55,455 nucleotides of DNA, from assembly GCA_028279345.1 (NCBI GenBank), contig JANQNY010000058.1:1-55455 (forward strand), written 5' to 3'. Within the stretch, counting starts at the first letter, position 1; each line of letters begins with the position of its first letter. The notes under the pieces are model-generated. The model ran no database searches, was not told the origin of the DNA, and saw nothing but the letters and a program-made list of their open reading frames with translations. Of this stretch, positions 34,554 to 44,318 are shown piece after piece. Source of the stretch: Geminicoccaceae bacterium (GTDB lineage Bacteria; Pseudomonadota; Alphaproteobacteria; Geminicoccales; Geminicoccaceae). The translations under genes and the position numbers were made by a program.

Positions 34554-34820
34554 TCACACAGACGCTTCGGGATGATTCTTCACGAAGTTCTGTAGAATGA
34601 GCTTCAGGCACGCTGCGTGCAAGGTGTCGCCGCGCTCGCGGGCATCCGCGATGTCGTCGAGAATGATGCCGCTGACCCGCCGTGAGCCGTCGGGACCGCT
34701 CATCAGATAGCGCCCCATCTCGAGCGCGACGATGCTCGGCACGTGCTCGTGCTCGGCGATGGCGTCGACCTCATCCGGCGTCAGATCGCTCATGCCGATG
34801 CAGTCTTCATAAGTGAGCAT
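34554..34820 (-). CDS. Small conserved-looking hypothetical protein
   Basis: An 88-aa acidic, soluble, probably helical protein beginning MLTYEDCIGMSDLTPDEVDAI. I do not recognise a named family. The codon use fits the region and the frame is well defined, with an SD-like AGGGGG some 8-13 nt upstream. It lies 18 nt before the universal stress gene on the same strand, so a shared transcript with that stress gene is likely. Confidence 0.65.
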   Translation of the reverse strand: MLTYEDCIGMSDLTPDEVDAIAEHEHVPSIVALEMGRYLMSGPDGSRRVSGIILDDIADARERGDTLHAACLKLILQNFVKNHPEASV

Positions 34821-34909
34821 CAGGTGGCCCCCTTGAAAAACGCCCCGCTTCTAGGGCTTGAAACTCCCGAAGACTGAGCACGCCCGCAACCCAGACGCTT
34901 TGATGAGGA

Positions 34910-35284
34910 TCAAGGCGAACTTCGGGCAGTCGTGGGCGGCTCTCCCCAGCGATAAGCCGGAAAGCCGCAGCCACCGGTCATTGCGAGCCGGAACGGCCCA
35001 CCCGGCAGCACCCACAGCACGCCCTGGCGTCGGACATCATCGACGAAGGTCGGAGACTCGGCGTCTACGACATAAGCCCAGGGCCACCACGTACCGCGCA
35101 CGAGCCGACCTTCGGCGCGCGTCACGGCGCTCATCACTGTCGTCTCCGACGTTCCCGGCGGAAAGACGGCGACTAGCGAGGGCCCGCGGGGTCGTGTCCG
35201 TTCAAGAACCGAGGCCATGGCAACGAGCCAGACCAGCACCGTCGCTACCAAGAGGATCAGCGCCGTCTTGTGCTTGACCCCCAT
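34910..35284 (-). CDS. Hypothetical single-span membrane protein
   Basis: Predicted 124-aa protein from the ATG at 35284, chosen because it gives an N-terminal membrane helix (about 6-25, ALILLVATVLVWLVAMAS). The longer frame overlaps the MFS gene. After the helix comes a small soluble domain with ETTVMSAVTRAEGRLVRGTWWPWAYVVDA and a C-terminal GGCGF. I do not recognise a function. It starts 5 nt after the MFS stop on the same strand, so the two are probably coexpressed. Confidence 0.6.
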   Translation of the reverse strand: MGVKHKTALILLVATVLVWLVAMASVLERTRPRGPSLVAVFPPGTSETTVMSAVTRAEGRLVRGTWWPWAYVVDAESPTFVDDVRRQGVLWVLPGGPFRLAMTGGCGFPAYRWGEPPTTARSSP

Positions 35285-35288
35285 CGGT

Positions 35289-36506
35289 TCAGGCCGGCTT
35301 GCTGACAGCCGCGGCGGGCACGGCCTGCTCACGGATGGGCCAGTGAATGATCGCTGCGAACACGCCCAACGCGATGGAAATCCACCACACGGCGTCGTAG
35401 CTCCCATAGGCATCGAACAGGGTCCCGCCCAGCCAGACGCCCAGGAACGCGCCCACCTGATGGCTCAAGAACACCACGCCGAACAGCATCCCCATATTTC
35501 GAACGCCGAACATGACGGCTACCAACCCGCTCGTGAGCGGAACCGTCGACAACCATAACAGGCCCATCAGCGCCGAGAAGATGAGCACCGAGGCCCAACT
35601 CGGCGGCGCTGCGATGAAGACGGCGATGACCACCGCACGCGCCAGATAGATCGCCGACAGCATGGTCTTCTTGCTGTGCGTCGCGCCCAGCACCCCGGCG
35701 GTATAGGCGCCGATGACGTTGAAGAGGCCGATCAGCGCGATCGCTAAGGCGCCTAGTGCAGGAGAGAAGCCGAGGCCCGTGAGATAGGCCGGCAAGTGGA
35801 CCGCGATAAAGGCGACATGGAAGCCGCAGACGAAGAAGCCACTGACGAGGAGCACGTATGATCGGTGCTCGAGGGCCTGCTTCAGCACGTGACGCAGCGG
35901 CACGGGGCTCGTGACGACACTGACCGTGTCCCCCGGTGCCGCGCGCAGCAACAGCGTCAGCGGCAGGAGAATGGCGAGGCATAGAGCCAACAGCCAGAGC
36001 GCCTCGTACCAACCAAAAGCGGCAATGAAGCCCTGGCCCAACGGAACGATCAGGAACTGGCCGAGCGACGCCGCCGCCGTCGCCATGCCGAACGCCCATG
36101 ACCGCTTGTCTTCGGGCAAGAGCCTTGCAAACGCGGCAAACACGAGCGCGAAGGCGGTCAGCGCCTGGGCGAGGCCGATCACGAGACCGCCCGTCAACAC
36201 GAGCCAGAAGGGCGTCGGCGACCAGGCCATGAGCGCCATGCCGAGCGCGTAAACGATGAGCCCAACCGCGATCACCCTGGCCGAACCATGGCGGTCGGCC
36301 CCCGCTCCGGCGAACGGCTGAAACACCCCCCAGAGCAGATTCTGAACGGCCATCGCGAAGGCGAAGTCTGCACGCGTCCAGCCGTGGAAAAGCGTCATCG
36401 GCTCTAAGAAGAGCCCCATCGTCGAGCGCACGCCCATCGCCATGAGGCAGATGAGGCACCCGGCGGCAATGATCAGCCCCGGGCTCGACCAGCGGGTCGT
36501 CGACAT
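35289..36506 (-). CDS. MFS transporter
   Basis: Major facilitator superfamily transporter of 405 aa with about 12 hydrophobic segments. The loop between helices 2 and 3 reads GAGADRHGSARV, a variant of the GxxxDRxG motif. The general layout resembles monocarboxylate/oxalate-formate type carriers (first helix GVRSTMGLFLEPM). The substrate cannot be read from sequence. It is followed by a small membrane-protein gene on the same strand. Confidence 0.88.
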   Translation of the reverse strand: MSTTRWSSPGLIIAAGCLICLMAMGVRSTMGLFLEPMTLFHGWTRADFAFAMAVQNLLWGVFQPFAGAGADRHGSARVIAVGLIVYALGMALMAWSPTPFWLVLTGGLVIGLAQALTAFALVFAAFARLLPEDKRSWAFGMATAAASLGQFLIVPLGQGFIAAFGWYEALWLLALCLAILLPLTLLLRAAPGDTVSVVTSPVPLRHVLKQALEHRSYVLLVSGFFVCGFHVAFIAVHLPAYLTGLGFSPALGALAIALIGLFNVIGAYTAGVLGATHSKKTMLSAIYLARAVVIAVFIAAPPSWASVLIFSALMGLLWLSTVPLTSGLVAVMFGVRNMGMLFGVVFLSHQVGAFLGVWLGGTLFDAYGSYDAVWWISIALGVFAAIIHWPIREQAVPAAAVSKPA

Positions 36507-36551
36507 CGCTCATCCTCTGGCGGAAGGCGCCGGCCGAGCGGCGGCGGCAAC

Positions 36552-36884
36552 TCAGTGCGTCGAGCGCGGCTTCGGGGTATAGCGGACGCCCTCCAGCCCG
36601 GAGAAAAAGCTCTCGATCTGCGGGTGAGCCACGGGCTCGCCGGTCTCGTCGGGCAGCAGGTTCTGCTCCGAGACGTAGGCGACGTAGGTCGTTTCGGCGT
36701 TCTCGGCCAGCAGGTGGTAAAAGGGCTGGTCACGCCGCGGCCGAACGTCCTCGGGAATCGACTCGTACCACTCTTCGGTATTGGCGAACTCGGGATCGAC
36801 ATCGAAGATGACACCGCGGAACGGATAGATGCGGTGACGAACCACCTGGCCGATGCCGTAGCGAGCGTTTCTCATCGCCGACAT
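36552..36884 (-). CDS. hspQ: Heat shock protein HspQ
   Basis: Small protein of 110 aa in the HspQ/YccV-like hemimethylated-DNA-binding family. The ATG at 36884 precedes the signature KYxIGQxVRHRxYPFRGVIFDVDPEF, seen here as RYGIGQVVRHRIYPFRGV, then QPFYHLLAENAETTYVAYVSEQNL. In E. coli HspQ is a Lon specificity factor and affects DnaA stability; the role here is assumed by family. It stands alone between the SDR and MFS genes. Confidence 0.93.
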   Translation of the reverse strand: MSAMRNARYGIGQVVRHRIYPFRGVIFDVDPEFANTEEWYESIPEDVRPRRDQPFYHLLAENAETTYVAYVSEQNLLPDETGEPVAHPQIESFFSGLEGVRYTPKPRSTH

Positions 36885-36950
36885 CCCTTCGTCGTCTGTA
36901 TTGCCCTGAGAAGATAGGTGTGTGGCGCCCGCGCGCAATGCACAGACACG

Positions 36951-37691
36951 TCACGCTCCCATGCGCAGACCGGCGTCCAACCGGACGACAGCGCCGTTGA
37001 AGTAGGCATTGTCCGCGATGTGGAGCACCAGCGCCGCGAACTCGGCGGGGTCACCCATCCGCTTCGGGAATGGCACCGTGGCGGCGAGCCCGTCACGCAC
37101 CGCGTCGGGCATCCCCGCCATCATCGGTGTGCCGAACACGCCGGGTGCTATCGCGACGACGCGGATGCCGTGGCGTGCTAGCTCGCGCGCAGCGGGAAGC
37201 GTCATGCTCGCGACGCCGCCTTTCGATGCCGCATAGGCGCATTGACCCGCCTGGCCGTCCTCAGCAGCGATCGACGCGGTGTTGACGATCACGCCCCGCT
37301 GGCCGTCCGCGAGCGCAGGCGCCGCCGCCATCCGCACGGCGGCCAGCCGCATGACGTGAAACGTTCCGACCAGATTCACCTGCAATGTGCGCAGGAACAG
37401 CGCCGGATCGTGGGGACCGTCGCGACCCACCAGCGCCCCAGCCGGCGCAATGCCGGCGCAGCTGACGGCGATCCGCAAGGGTGCGTCCGTAAGGCGCGCA
37501 AAGGCCTCCTCGAGCGACACCTCATCGGCAACGTCGCATGCGACGGCGTGGATGCCAGGCTGCCCGTCGATTGCCTCGACCTTGCGATCGAGGGCCAGAA
37601 CTTGCGCGCCACGGCCGGCGAGCGCCTGCGCCGTCGCCTGCCCGAGCCCCGAGCCGGCTCCCGTGACGACCGCCCAAGCTCCTTCAAGCAC
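36951..37691 (-). CDS. SDR dehydrogenase, HSD17B10/3-hydroxyacyl-CoA dehydrogenase type II
   Basis: Short-chain dehydrogenase of 246 aa. The GTG at 37691 has GGAGA upstream. The cofactor loop is TGAGSGLGQ near 10-18, the Asp in ALDRK suggests NAD preference, and the active site is the NTASIAA Ser strand with YAASKGG (Tyr, Lys). CDVADEV, AGIAPAG and the C-terminal PKRMGDPAEFAALVLHIADNAYFNGAVVRLDAGLRMG match the type II 3-hydroxyacyl-CoA dehydrogenase group, which acts in branched-chain or fatty-acid breakdown. It lies just upstream of hspQ and just after the atp operon. Confidence 0.88.
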   Translation of the reverse strand: MLEGAWAVVTGAGSGLGQATAQALAGRGAQVLALDRKVEAIDGQPGIHAVACDVADEVSLEEAFARLTDAPLRIAVSCAGIAPAGALVGRDGPHDPALFLRTLQVNLVGTFHVMRLAAVRMAAAPALADGQRGVIVNTASIAAEDGQAGQCAYAASKGGVASMTLPAARELARHGIRVVAIAPGVFGTPMMAGMPDAVRDGLAATVPFPKRMGDPAEFAALVLHIADNAYFNGAVVRLDAGLRMGA

Positions 37692-37720
37692 GCGCGCTCT
37701 CCTTCAAGCGAGCCACCAGC

Positions 37721-38197
37721 TCAGGCGAGCTTCCGGCGAACCTCCTCGACGGCCTCGTCCATCAGCGATGTTGCCCGGTCGCCCGACAGATGCTGGACCA
37801 GCAGTGCACGCGTCGCGTCGACCGACAGACCCGCCGCCTGCGCACGGACGTCCTGCAGCGCACGCCCTTCTTCGGCGGCGATGCGGTCCATGGCCTGCTG
37901 CGTGCGCCGCTGCATGGTCTGCTCGAGCTGCTCGCGCGTCATTCGCTCGAGGCGTTGCGCTTCCTCCTGCGCATGATCGACGATGGCCTGCGCCTGTGCC
38001 TCGCCCTCGTGCAGCTTGCGCTCATACTGCGCGAGCAGGATCTGAGCCTCCTCACGCAGGCGCTTCGCCTCCTCGAGCTCCTCCTTGATCCGCACCGCGC
38101 GCGCGTCGAGCGAACCGAACACGGCCCTAGTGACCGGGCGGTAGATCAGCGCGATGAAGATGACTAGCGCCAGCAGCAGTACGAGCTTCTCGGCCAT
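37721..38197 (-). CDS. atpF: ATP synthase Fo subunit b
   Basis: Subunit b (158 aa), the peripheral stalk of ATP synthase. One N-terminal membrane helix at about 3-20 is followed by a long charged coiled coil rich in Glu, Gln, Ala and Arg. It ends the operon atpI-atpB-atpE-atpF'-atpF and follows the b' gene after 3 nt. Having both b and b' is typical of alphaproteobacteria, with one of each in the stalk. Confidence 0.93.
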   Translation of the reverse strand: MAEKLVLLLALVIFIALIYRPVTRAVFGSLDARAVRIKEELEEAKRLREEAQILLAQYERKLHEGEAQAQAIVDHAQEEAQRLERMTREQLEQTMQRRTQQAMDRIAAEEGRALQDVRAQAAGLSVDATRALLVQHLSGDRATSLMDEAVEEVRRKLA

Positions 38198-38200
38198 GGC

Positions 38201-38815
38201 TCAGGCGGCCTCTCGGCGAGCGTTGGCGACAGCCGCGGCGGCCTCATCGGTCGCGACCTCGACACCGATCAGACGGTCCACCGCCGCCCGCGAGACGTCG
38301 ACGGCAACGTCCTCCAGCGCGCGCAACGCCTCGTCGCGCGCCTGGGCGATGCGAGCGTCCGCATCGCTGATCTGACGCTGCAGGGACCGCTCCAGATCAG
38401 CCTCCTGTCGGGCAGCTTCGGCCTTGACCCGCTCGAGCGCGGCATCGAGATGAGCGCGCGCCTTCGCTTGGGCCTCGGCCACCAACCGCTCGTGCTCCGC
38501 CATCGCTGCCTCGGCCTCGCGCCGGAAGGTTGCGGCCCGATCGAGGTCGGCGGCGATACGGTCCTGCCGCGTCTCCAGAATATCGGCCACGCGCGGCACG
38601 CCGAAACGGGCGAACAGCCAATACATCACCGCGAACGAGACGATCAGCCAGAAGATCTGACTCGGAAAGTGGGTCGGGTCGAGTTGCGGCATCCCGACAC
38701 TGGCTTGCGGTTCGACGCCGACCTCCTCGCCAACGCTCTCACCGCCGCCCGTGGCGGCCAGCGTAACGTCGGCCAGCAGGACCGACGCCGACGCCAGCGC
38801 CGTTGTGCGTCTCAC
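38201..38815 (-). CDS. atpF': ATP synthase Fo subunit b'
   Basis: Second b-type stalk subunit (204 aa) with an N-terminal extension of about 45 residues before the membrane helix. The stretch MPQLDPTHFPSQIFWLIVSFAVMYWLFARFGVPRV at about 42-76 is diagnostic, with the helix inside it, and the rest is coiled coil. The first residues look like a signal sequence (ASVLLADVTLAA), as in other alphaproteobacterial b' proteins. The start is GTG at 38815, 1 nt after the atpE stop. Confidence 0.93.
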   Translation of the reverse strand: MRRTTALASASVLLADVTLAATGGGESVGEEVGVEPQASVGMPQLDPTHFPSQIFWLIVSFAVMYWLFARFGVPRVADILETRQDRIAADLDRAATFRREAEAAMAEHERLVAEAQAKARAHLDAALERVKAEAARQEADLERSLQRQISDADARIAQARDEALRALEDVAVDVSRAAVDRLIGVEVATDEAAAAVANARREAA

Positions 38816-38816
38816 C

Positions 38817-39041
38817 TCAAGTGAAGAGCACGAGGAATGCGATGAGCAACGCGAACAGCGCGATGGATTCGACGAAGGCGAAGCCGATGATCGCGAAGGG
38901 AAAAACCCGTTGCTGGACCGACGGGTTGCGCCCCACCGTCGCGATCAATGTCGAGAAGATGTTGCCGATGCCGATGCCCACGCCGAACAGGGCGAACGTG
39001 GCGAGACCGGCGCCGATCATCTTGGCGGCTTCGAGTTCCAT
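38817..39041 (-). CDS. atpE: ATP synthase Fo subunit c
   Basis: Ring-forming proteolipid of 74 aa with two membrane helices. The Gly-rich first helix GVGIGIG (20-26), the polar loop GRNPS at 37-41 and the proton-carrying Glu58 in [10 protein letters not shown] are all present. The residue next to Glu58 shows a proton rather than a sodium pattern as far as can be judged. It lies between atpB (49 nt) and atpF'. Confidence 0.96.
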   Translation of the reverse strand: MELEAAKMIGAGLATFALFGVGIGIGNIFSTLIATVGRNPSVQQRVFPFAIIGFAFVESIALFALLIAFLVLFT

Positions 39042-39090
39042 GGTTGCGTCTCCGGGCGTTGGTCGGGTGGTAGGAGGCTGGCGCCGCCGC

Positions 39091-39816
39091 TCAGTGCATG
39101 TGCAGCGCGTCGTGCAGATAGATGCAAGTCAGTACGGTGAAAATGTAGGCCTGCAGAAACGCGATCACGAACTCGAGCCCGGTAATCGCCACCGCAATGG
39201 CCAGTGGCGCGATGCCCAGGGCGCCGAGTGCTACAGCAAAGCCCGCGAAAACCTTCAGCATCGTGTGGCCGGCGACCATGTTGCAGAACAACCGCACCGA
39301 CAGGCTGATCGGCCGCACGCAGTAGGAGAGGATCTCGATCGGCACGAGCACCGGCAGGATCGCCTTCGGCGCACCGGGCGGCGCGAACAGGCCGAGATAG
39401 CCGACGCCATGCTTCATGAAGCCGATGACCGTCACACCGACGAACACGCAGATCGCCATCGTGAAAGTCACGATGATGTGGCTCGTGAAGGTGAAGCCGA
39501 AGGGGAACATGCCGAGCATGTTGCCGAACAAAATGAACATGAAGAGCGTGAAGATGATCGGGAAGTATTTCATTCCCTCTTTGCCGGCATTGTCGCGCAC
39601 CATGTCCGCGACAAACTCGTAGGCGATTTCGACGACAGACTGTAGCCGCCCAGGGACCAGCGCAGCATGACGCGTGCCGACCATGACCAGCGAATAGGAG
39701 GCGATCACCGCAATACCCATCCACAACGACGAATTCGTGAACGAGATGTCGAGCCCTGCGATCTCCGGCAAGGGAATGATCGGCTTGATCATGAACTGCT
39801 CGAGAGGTCCTGCCAC
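39091..39816 (-). CDS. atpB: ATP synthase Fo subunit a
   Basis: Membrane stator subunit of 241 aa that forms the proton half-channels. The essential Arg lies in [21 protein letters not shown] near 173-193, and the C-terminal helix has [29 protein letters not shown]. Family-typical features include [30 protein letters not shown]. The GTG at 39816 is the start. It follows atpI by 71 nt. Confidence 0.96.
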   Translation of the reverse strand: MAGPLEQFMIKPIIPLPEIAGLDISFTNSSLWMGIAVIASYSLVMVGTRHAALVPGRLQSVVEIAYEFVADMVRDNAGKEGMKYFPIIFTLFMFILFGNMLGMFPFGFTFTSHIIVTFTMAICVFVGVTVIGFMKHGVGYLGLFAPPGAPKAILPVLVPIEILSYCVRPISLSVRLFCNMVAGHTMLKVFAGFAVALGALGIAPLAIAVAITGLEFVIAFLQAYIFTVLTCIYLHDALHMH

Positions 39817-39887
39817 GATGTCCTCGTCGCTCCGCGGCCACCGCCGCCGTCGGTGCTGCCAATGAGATTGTTCGAACCGCGCTTCGC

Positions 39888-40187
39888 CTAGCGTCCCTCA
39901 TCGTCAGGCACAAGCCGCTTTAGGGTTCGAAACGCATTTCGCACCCCTGCGGCACCGCCGAGAAACAGAAAGAGAATGAGCAGTACCGGGCCTGTGCCCA
40001 GCCAACTATCAAGGGCCCAGCCGACCAACACGCCAGCGACGGTGCCTCCGAAAACCTCGATTCCCGCCTGCATGCCAGGTCCGAAATCGTTGCGGCTCGG
40101 CGCGTGGGAGTCCTTCTCGGCCTCACCCTCGGCGCGGGCGGCGTCGAGGCGTCGATCGAATTCCCGGAACGGATCGCGCTCGCTCAT
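39888..40187 (-). CDS. atpI: ATP synthase accessory protein AtpI
   Basis: Small protein of 99 aa with two membrane helices (about 46-62 and 69-86) and charged ends. The G(I/V)EVFGGTVAGVLVGWALDSWLGTGPVLLILFLFLGGAAG region matches alphaproteobacterial AtpI/AtpZ. It helps c-ring assembly or magnesium supply in known systems. It is the first gene of the Fo operon and lies 72 nt after the smc stop. The F1 genes are not in this window, so Fo and F1 operons are separate here. Confidence 0.88.
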   Translation of the reverse strand: MSERDPFREFDRRLDAARAEGEAEKDSHAPSRNDFGPGMQAGIEVFGGTVAGVLVGWALDSWLGTGPVLLILFLFLGGAAGVRNAFRTLKRLVPDDEGR

Positions 40188-40259
40188 GGCCGAGCCGTCC
40201 GCCCTACTCCGGGAACGCGTTTCCGTGAGTGCTTGGCCGCCGACTTCATGGACTGCATG

Positions 40260-43200
40260 TCATCCCGTGTCGCGCAGGGCGAGCGCCGCCTCCAGCTCCA
40301 CGCCGACCAGCGATGATAGTCCACGTTCGATCATCGTCACACCGTAAAGGCGGTGCATGCGGGCCATGGTCAGCGGATGATGCGTGACCACCAAGAACCG
40401 CGTGCCGGTCGTCTCGGCCATTTCCGCCATCAGATCGCCGAGGCGCGCGACATTGGCGTCGTCGAGCGGGGCATCGACCTCGTCGAGTACGCACAACGGC
40501 GCCGGCTGCGTACGAAAGAACGCGAAGATCAGCGCAATGGCGGTGAGCGCCTTCTCGCCACCCGACAAAAGAGATAGCGCTTGAAGACGCTTGCCTGGCG
40601 GGCTGGCACCAAGCTCGAGCCCCGCACCGAGCGGGTCGTCGGGGTCCTCCGCCAAGCGCAGCTCGGCCCGCCCGCCACCGAACAACCGCTGGAAGAGCTG
40701 GCCGAAGTGTTGCTCGACGGCGCGAAACGCTTCGAGGATCCGGCTCCGCCCCTCACGGTTCAACTCCGCGATCGCCCGACGCAGCTCGCCGACCGCGCGG
40801 TCGAGATCGCCACGCTCGGTGCCGAGCTCTTCAAGCTCTCGGCGCAGCTCCTCGAGCTCGTCGTCGGCGCGGAGATTGACGGCACCGAGCCGCTCTCGCT
40901 GCGCCTCCAGCCGCACCAGCTCGTGCTCCAGTGCTTCGGGATCGGCCGCGTCCGCCTCGGCCCGCAGCGTCGCATCCTCCAAGAGGCTCCCCGGCGCACT
41001 CTTGAGACGGTCGCGACCGGCGGTCTCGGCCGCAGCAAGCTGGGCTTGAGCCGTCTCGGCACGCCGCTTCAGGCCTTCACAGCGCTCGACGGCGGCAGCC
41101 GCCAAGGCTTCGGTTCGGCGCTGCCGCTCTGCCGCCGCCTCGGCTGCACGCTCGGCGTCGGCGCGAGCAGCGGCAGCGTCAGCGCCCGTGCGCTCGAGTT
41201 CGGCCACCTCGGCGCCCAACCCCTCGAGCGCCGCCACCAGCGTCTCCGGATCGGCGAGGCTCGCCTGCTCCGCCGCCAACGCTTCCTGCCGGCGCCGCAA
41301 CTCGGCCAGCTTGTCGCGGCTCGACGCGAGCTGGTGGCGAGCGGCCTCGAAGCGTTGCTGGCCCAGCGTCGCCACCTCTGCAGCGCTTCTGATGGCGGCC
41401 TCCGCCGCCAGCACATCCGCCGCCCCGGCGTCGCGCGCCTGGCGGGCAGCATCTACCTCGCCCAGTGCCTGCTCGACGGTTCGCAAGGCCGTGTCTCGGG
41501 CGGCCGTCAGCGGGCCAACCACCGACTGCGCTTCTTCGCGCTCGGGTTCCGCATCAGCGATTTGGGCCGCCAAAGCGCGTTGCCGTTCCGCGAGCGCCGC
41601 CAACCGTTGCAGCGCGGCGCGCTCGGCCGCCGCTTGCTCGGCGCTCGCTTTGGTCGCCTCGCCCTCCGCCGCTTCCGCCGTTCGGCGGGCATCGCTGAGG
41701 CTGGCGTCCGCTTCGCCGAGCGTGCCTTGTTCTCCGGCGACCGCCGCCTGGGCGTCTTCCGATTCGGCCTCGGCCGCTTCGAGTGCCTGTCGCGCCGCCG
41801 CGAGTTCGGCGGCGATCGCATCCGCCACCGGGAGTGCATCGAACGCACCAGACACGACGGCCGAGCGTTCGTCGAGCCGGCCCCGCTCCGCATCCAGCAT
41901 GGCCAAGGCCGCCTCGGCAGCCGCCTTCGCCTCCCCGAGACGTCGGCTTTGCGCTTCACCCCGCTCCAGCGCCGCCTGCGCGCGGAACTGCGCTTCACGC
42001 GTCGCTTCGACCGCCTCCTCGGCCGCCGCGACCTTCGCGGTCGCCGCCGCGAGATGCGTGTCCGCGGTGCTGAGCGCCGTGATCGCCTGTCCGACGGCCG
42101 AAGACGCGTCGCCAGCTCGCTCGGCGAGCACGGATCGGCGAAGCTCACGCGCCAGACGGTCGTTCGGCTGCGCCGCCGCACCCGGCACGCGGCAATAGCC
42201 ATCCCACCGCCAGAGGCCACCCGCCGGGGTCGTCAACCTTTGCCCGGGCCGCAAGGCGACAACGAGGCGTTGTGCCGCCGCAACATCCTCGACGACGCCG
42301 ATCTGTGCCAGGCGCGCGGCAAGCGCTTTCGGCGCTTCCACCATGTCGCCGAGCGCACGAGCGCCTTCGGGCAGCGCGTGCAATGCCAGCGGGCCTGGCG
42401 ATTGCCAGCGTTCCGGCGCCGCTGCATCCACCGGCGCCAACACGTCGTCACCGAGGGCATCGGCCACCGCCGCATGCAGCTCCGACGGCAAGTGCTCCGG
42501 TGTGATGGCGGGCGTCAGGCTTTCCGCAGGCGGCGCGCCCAGGGCGTCGAGCTCCGCTTCGACGCGCGCCTGATCGGTGCGCGCCAAGGCGACGGCTTCG
42601 GCGGCCGCCGAACGCGCGCGCACGGCTTCGACCCGCTCGGCGTGAGCCTCGCCGACGGCACGCCGCGCCACATCGGCGTCCTCTTGCACACGAGCCAACT
42701 CGGCCTGCGACGCCCCGACATCGAGCGCCTCCAGCGCAGCCGCCGCCTCCGCGCTCGCTCTGGTCGCTTCGGCGCGGCGCGCATCGATCGTCGCAAGCTG
42801 CGCCTCCAGCTCATCGCGTCGCTCGAGCAACTCGCGGTGGTGACGATCCGTCGCCGCCGCGCCATCGACCGCCGCGCGCGCATCGGCGAGCCTTGCTGCC
42901 GCTTCCGCCCGCCGAAGAAGCGCCATCTCAACGCCTTGCGCTGCCGACGCTCGCTCCTTCTCGATGGCACGCAGGGCTTCCATGGCCGCAGCATGGCGCG
43001 CCACGGCGGGTGGCGGCTGCGTGTCCGTCGCGGCCGCCTCGATCGCGGCAATCTCGGTGGCGACCGCATCCGCTTGCCGCTGCAAGGCGTCCATTCGCGC
43101 TTCGGCCGCCTCGATACGCCGGCTCGCTTGCGCTGCCTCCTCCGCGGCACGCGAATAGTCACGTTCGGCATCTCGCCAGGCGGTCGTCGCCGCATCGAGA

Positions 43201-44309
43201 CGCCCGTCGGCGGCTGTGAGCACCGTCTGCATTCGAGCCAGCTCGGCTTCCAGCCGGGCCGCCTCGCCCGGCGCCGCCTGTCTCTCCACCTCGATCGCCG
43301 TGATGGTCGCAGCCGCCGCTTCAGCGGCTTCCGTCTCGCGTGCAAGATCGGCAGCGAGTTCCTGGCCGCGCACCTTCGAGCGCTCCATCGCCGCACGCAT
43401 GGCATCGGCTTCGCCGCGGCGCATCTGCAAGCGCTCCTCGAGCCGCGCGCGCTGGGCCGCTATGCGCTGCTCCTCTACGCGAAGCGGTCCGAGGCCGCTC
43501 GCCGCCTCGGCGGCCGCCAGGGCCGCCGCACGCGCTTCGGCCGCGGCCTCCGTCAGGCCCACCTCGGCGGCCTCGAGTTCGGTGCGGGCGCGCTCGCAGG
43601 CACGCTCGGCAGCGGCGAAGCGGGCGAGCAGCGACAACACCTGCACTTCACGATGCCGCTGGTTGACGGCGCGCCAACGCTGCGCCTCGCGCGTCTGCTT
43701 CTCGAGCCGTCCCGCCTGCTCGGCCAGGGTCGTCTCGCGCTCACCGAGCGTCTTGAGGTTGCTCGCGGCTGCATCGAGCCGCAGCTCCGCCTCGCGGCGC
43801 CGGCTTTGCAGACCGGCGATGCCGGCAGCGTCGGCGAGCAGCCGCTGGCGCTCGTGCGGACGCGCTTCGACGAGCGCGCCGATCTGCCCCTGGCCGACGA
43901 TCGACGCACTGCGGGCGCCGGCGGCGCTGTCCGCGAGGAGCCGCTGCACGTCACGCGCCCGCGCTTCGCGACCGTTCATCCGAAAGGTCGAGCCGACGCC
44001 CCGACCGAGCCGACGCAGCACCTCCACGCCGTTGCCGCCGCTATCCGCCGCCGCCTCAAGCACCAAGGCCACTTCGGCGAAGTCGAACGTCGCCCTCGCA
44101 TCCGAGCCAGCGAAGATGACATCTTCCATCTCGTCGCCGCGCAAGCCGCGGGCCGAGCTCTCGCCCATCACCCAGCGCACGGCATCGACGATGTTAGACT
44201 TGCCGCAGCCATTGGGGCCAACGACGCCGGTGAGGCCCGGTTGAATCAGGACTTCCGTCGGCTCGGCGAAGGACTTGAAGCCGGCGAGCTTGAGGCGCGT
44301 GATCTGCAC
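40260..44309 (-). CDS. smc: Chromosome segregation ATPase SMC
   Basis: Condensin motor of 1349 aa. The N-terminal head has GFKSFAEPTEVLI and Walker A GPNGCGKSN at about 32-40 with VDAVRWVMGE after it. Long Ala/Glu/Arg-rich coiled coils flank a hinge at about residues 590-720. The C-terminal head carries the signature LSGGEKALTAIALIFAFF near 1245-1262 and Walker B CVLDEVDAPLDD. It works with ScpA and ScpB (21716-23124) in chromosome folding. The protein is longer than the usual 1150-1200 aa, and the extra length lies in the coiled coil. dsbA is 9 nt upstream, so the two are likely cotranscribed. Confidence 0.95.
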   Translation of the reverse strand: MQITRLKLAGFKSFAEPTEVLIQPGLTGVVGPNGCGKSNIVDAVRWVMGESSARGLRGDEMEDVIFAGSDARATFDFAEVALVLEAAADSGGNGVEVLRRLGRGVGSTFRMNGREARARDVQRLLADSAAGARSASIVGQGQIGALVEARPHERQRLLADAAGIAGLQSRRREAELRLDAAASNLKTLGERETTLAEQAGRLEKQTREAQRWRAVNQRHREVQVLSLLARFAAAERACERARTELEAAEVGLTEAAAEARAAALAAAEAASGLGPLRVEEQRIAAQRARLEERLQMRRGEADAMRAAMERSKVRGQELAADLARETEAAEAAAATITAIEVERQAAPGEAARLEAELARMQTVLTAADGRLDAATTAWRDAERDYSRAAEEAAQASRRIEAAEARMDALQRQADAVATEIAAIEAAATDTQPPPAVARHAAAMEALRAIEKERASAAQGVEMALLRRAEAAARLADARAAVDGAAATDRHHRELLERRDELEAQLATIDARRAEATRASAEAAAALEALDVGASQAELARVQEDADVARRAVGEAHAERVEAVRARSAAAEAVALARTDQARVEAELDALGAPPAESLTPAITPEHLPSELHAAVADALGDDVLAPVDAAAPERWQSPGPLALHALPEGARALGDMVEAPKALAARLAQIGVVEDVAAAQRLVVALRPGQRLTTPAGGLWRWDGYCRVPGAAAQPNDRLARELRRSVLAERAGDASSAVGQAITALSTADTHLAAATAKVAAAEEAVEATREAQFRAQAALERGEAQSRRLGEAKAAAEAALAMLDAERGRLDERSAVVSGAFDALPVADAIAAELAAARQALEAAEAESEDAQAAVAGEQGTLGEADASLSDARRTAEAAEGEATKASAEQAAAERAALQRLAALAERQRALAAQIADAEPEREEAQSVVGPLTAARDTALRTVEQALGEVDAARQARDAGAADVLAAEAAIRSAAEVATLGQQRFEAARHQLASSRDKLAELRRRQEALAAEQASLADPETLVAALEGLGAEVAELERTGADAAAARADAERAAEAAAERQRRTEALAAAAVERCEGLKRRAETAQAQLAAAETAGRDRLKSAPGSLLEDATLRAEADAADPEALEHELVRLEAQRERLGAVNLRADDELEELRRELEELGTERGDLDRAVGELRRAIAELNREGRSRILEAFRAVEQHFGQLFQRLFGGGRAELRLAEDPDDPLGAGLELGASPPGKRLQALSLLSGGEKALTAIALIFAFFRTQPAPLCVLDEVDAPLDDANVARLGDLMAEMAETTGTRFLVVTHHPLTMARMHRLYGVTMIERGLSSLVGVELEAALALRDTG

Positions 44310-44318
44310 CGGCAGTGG

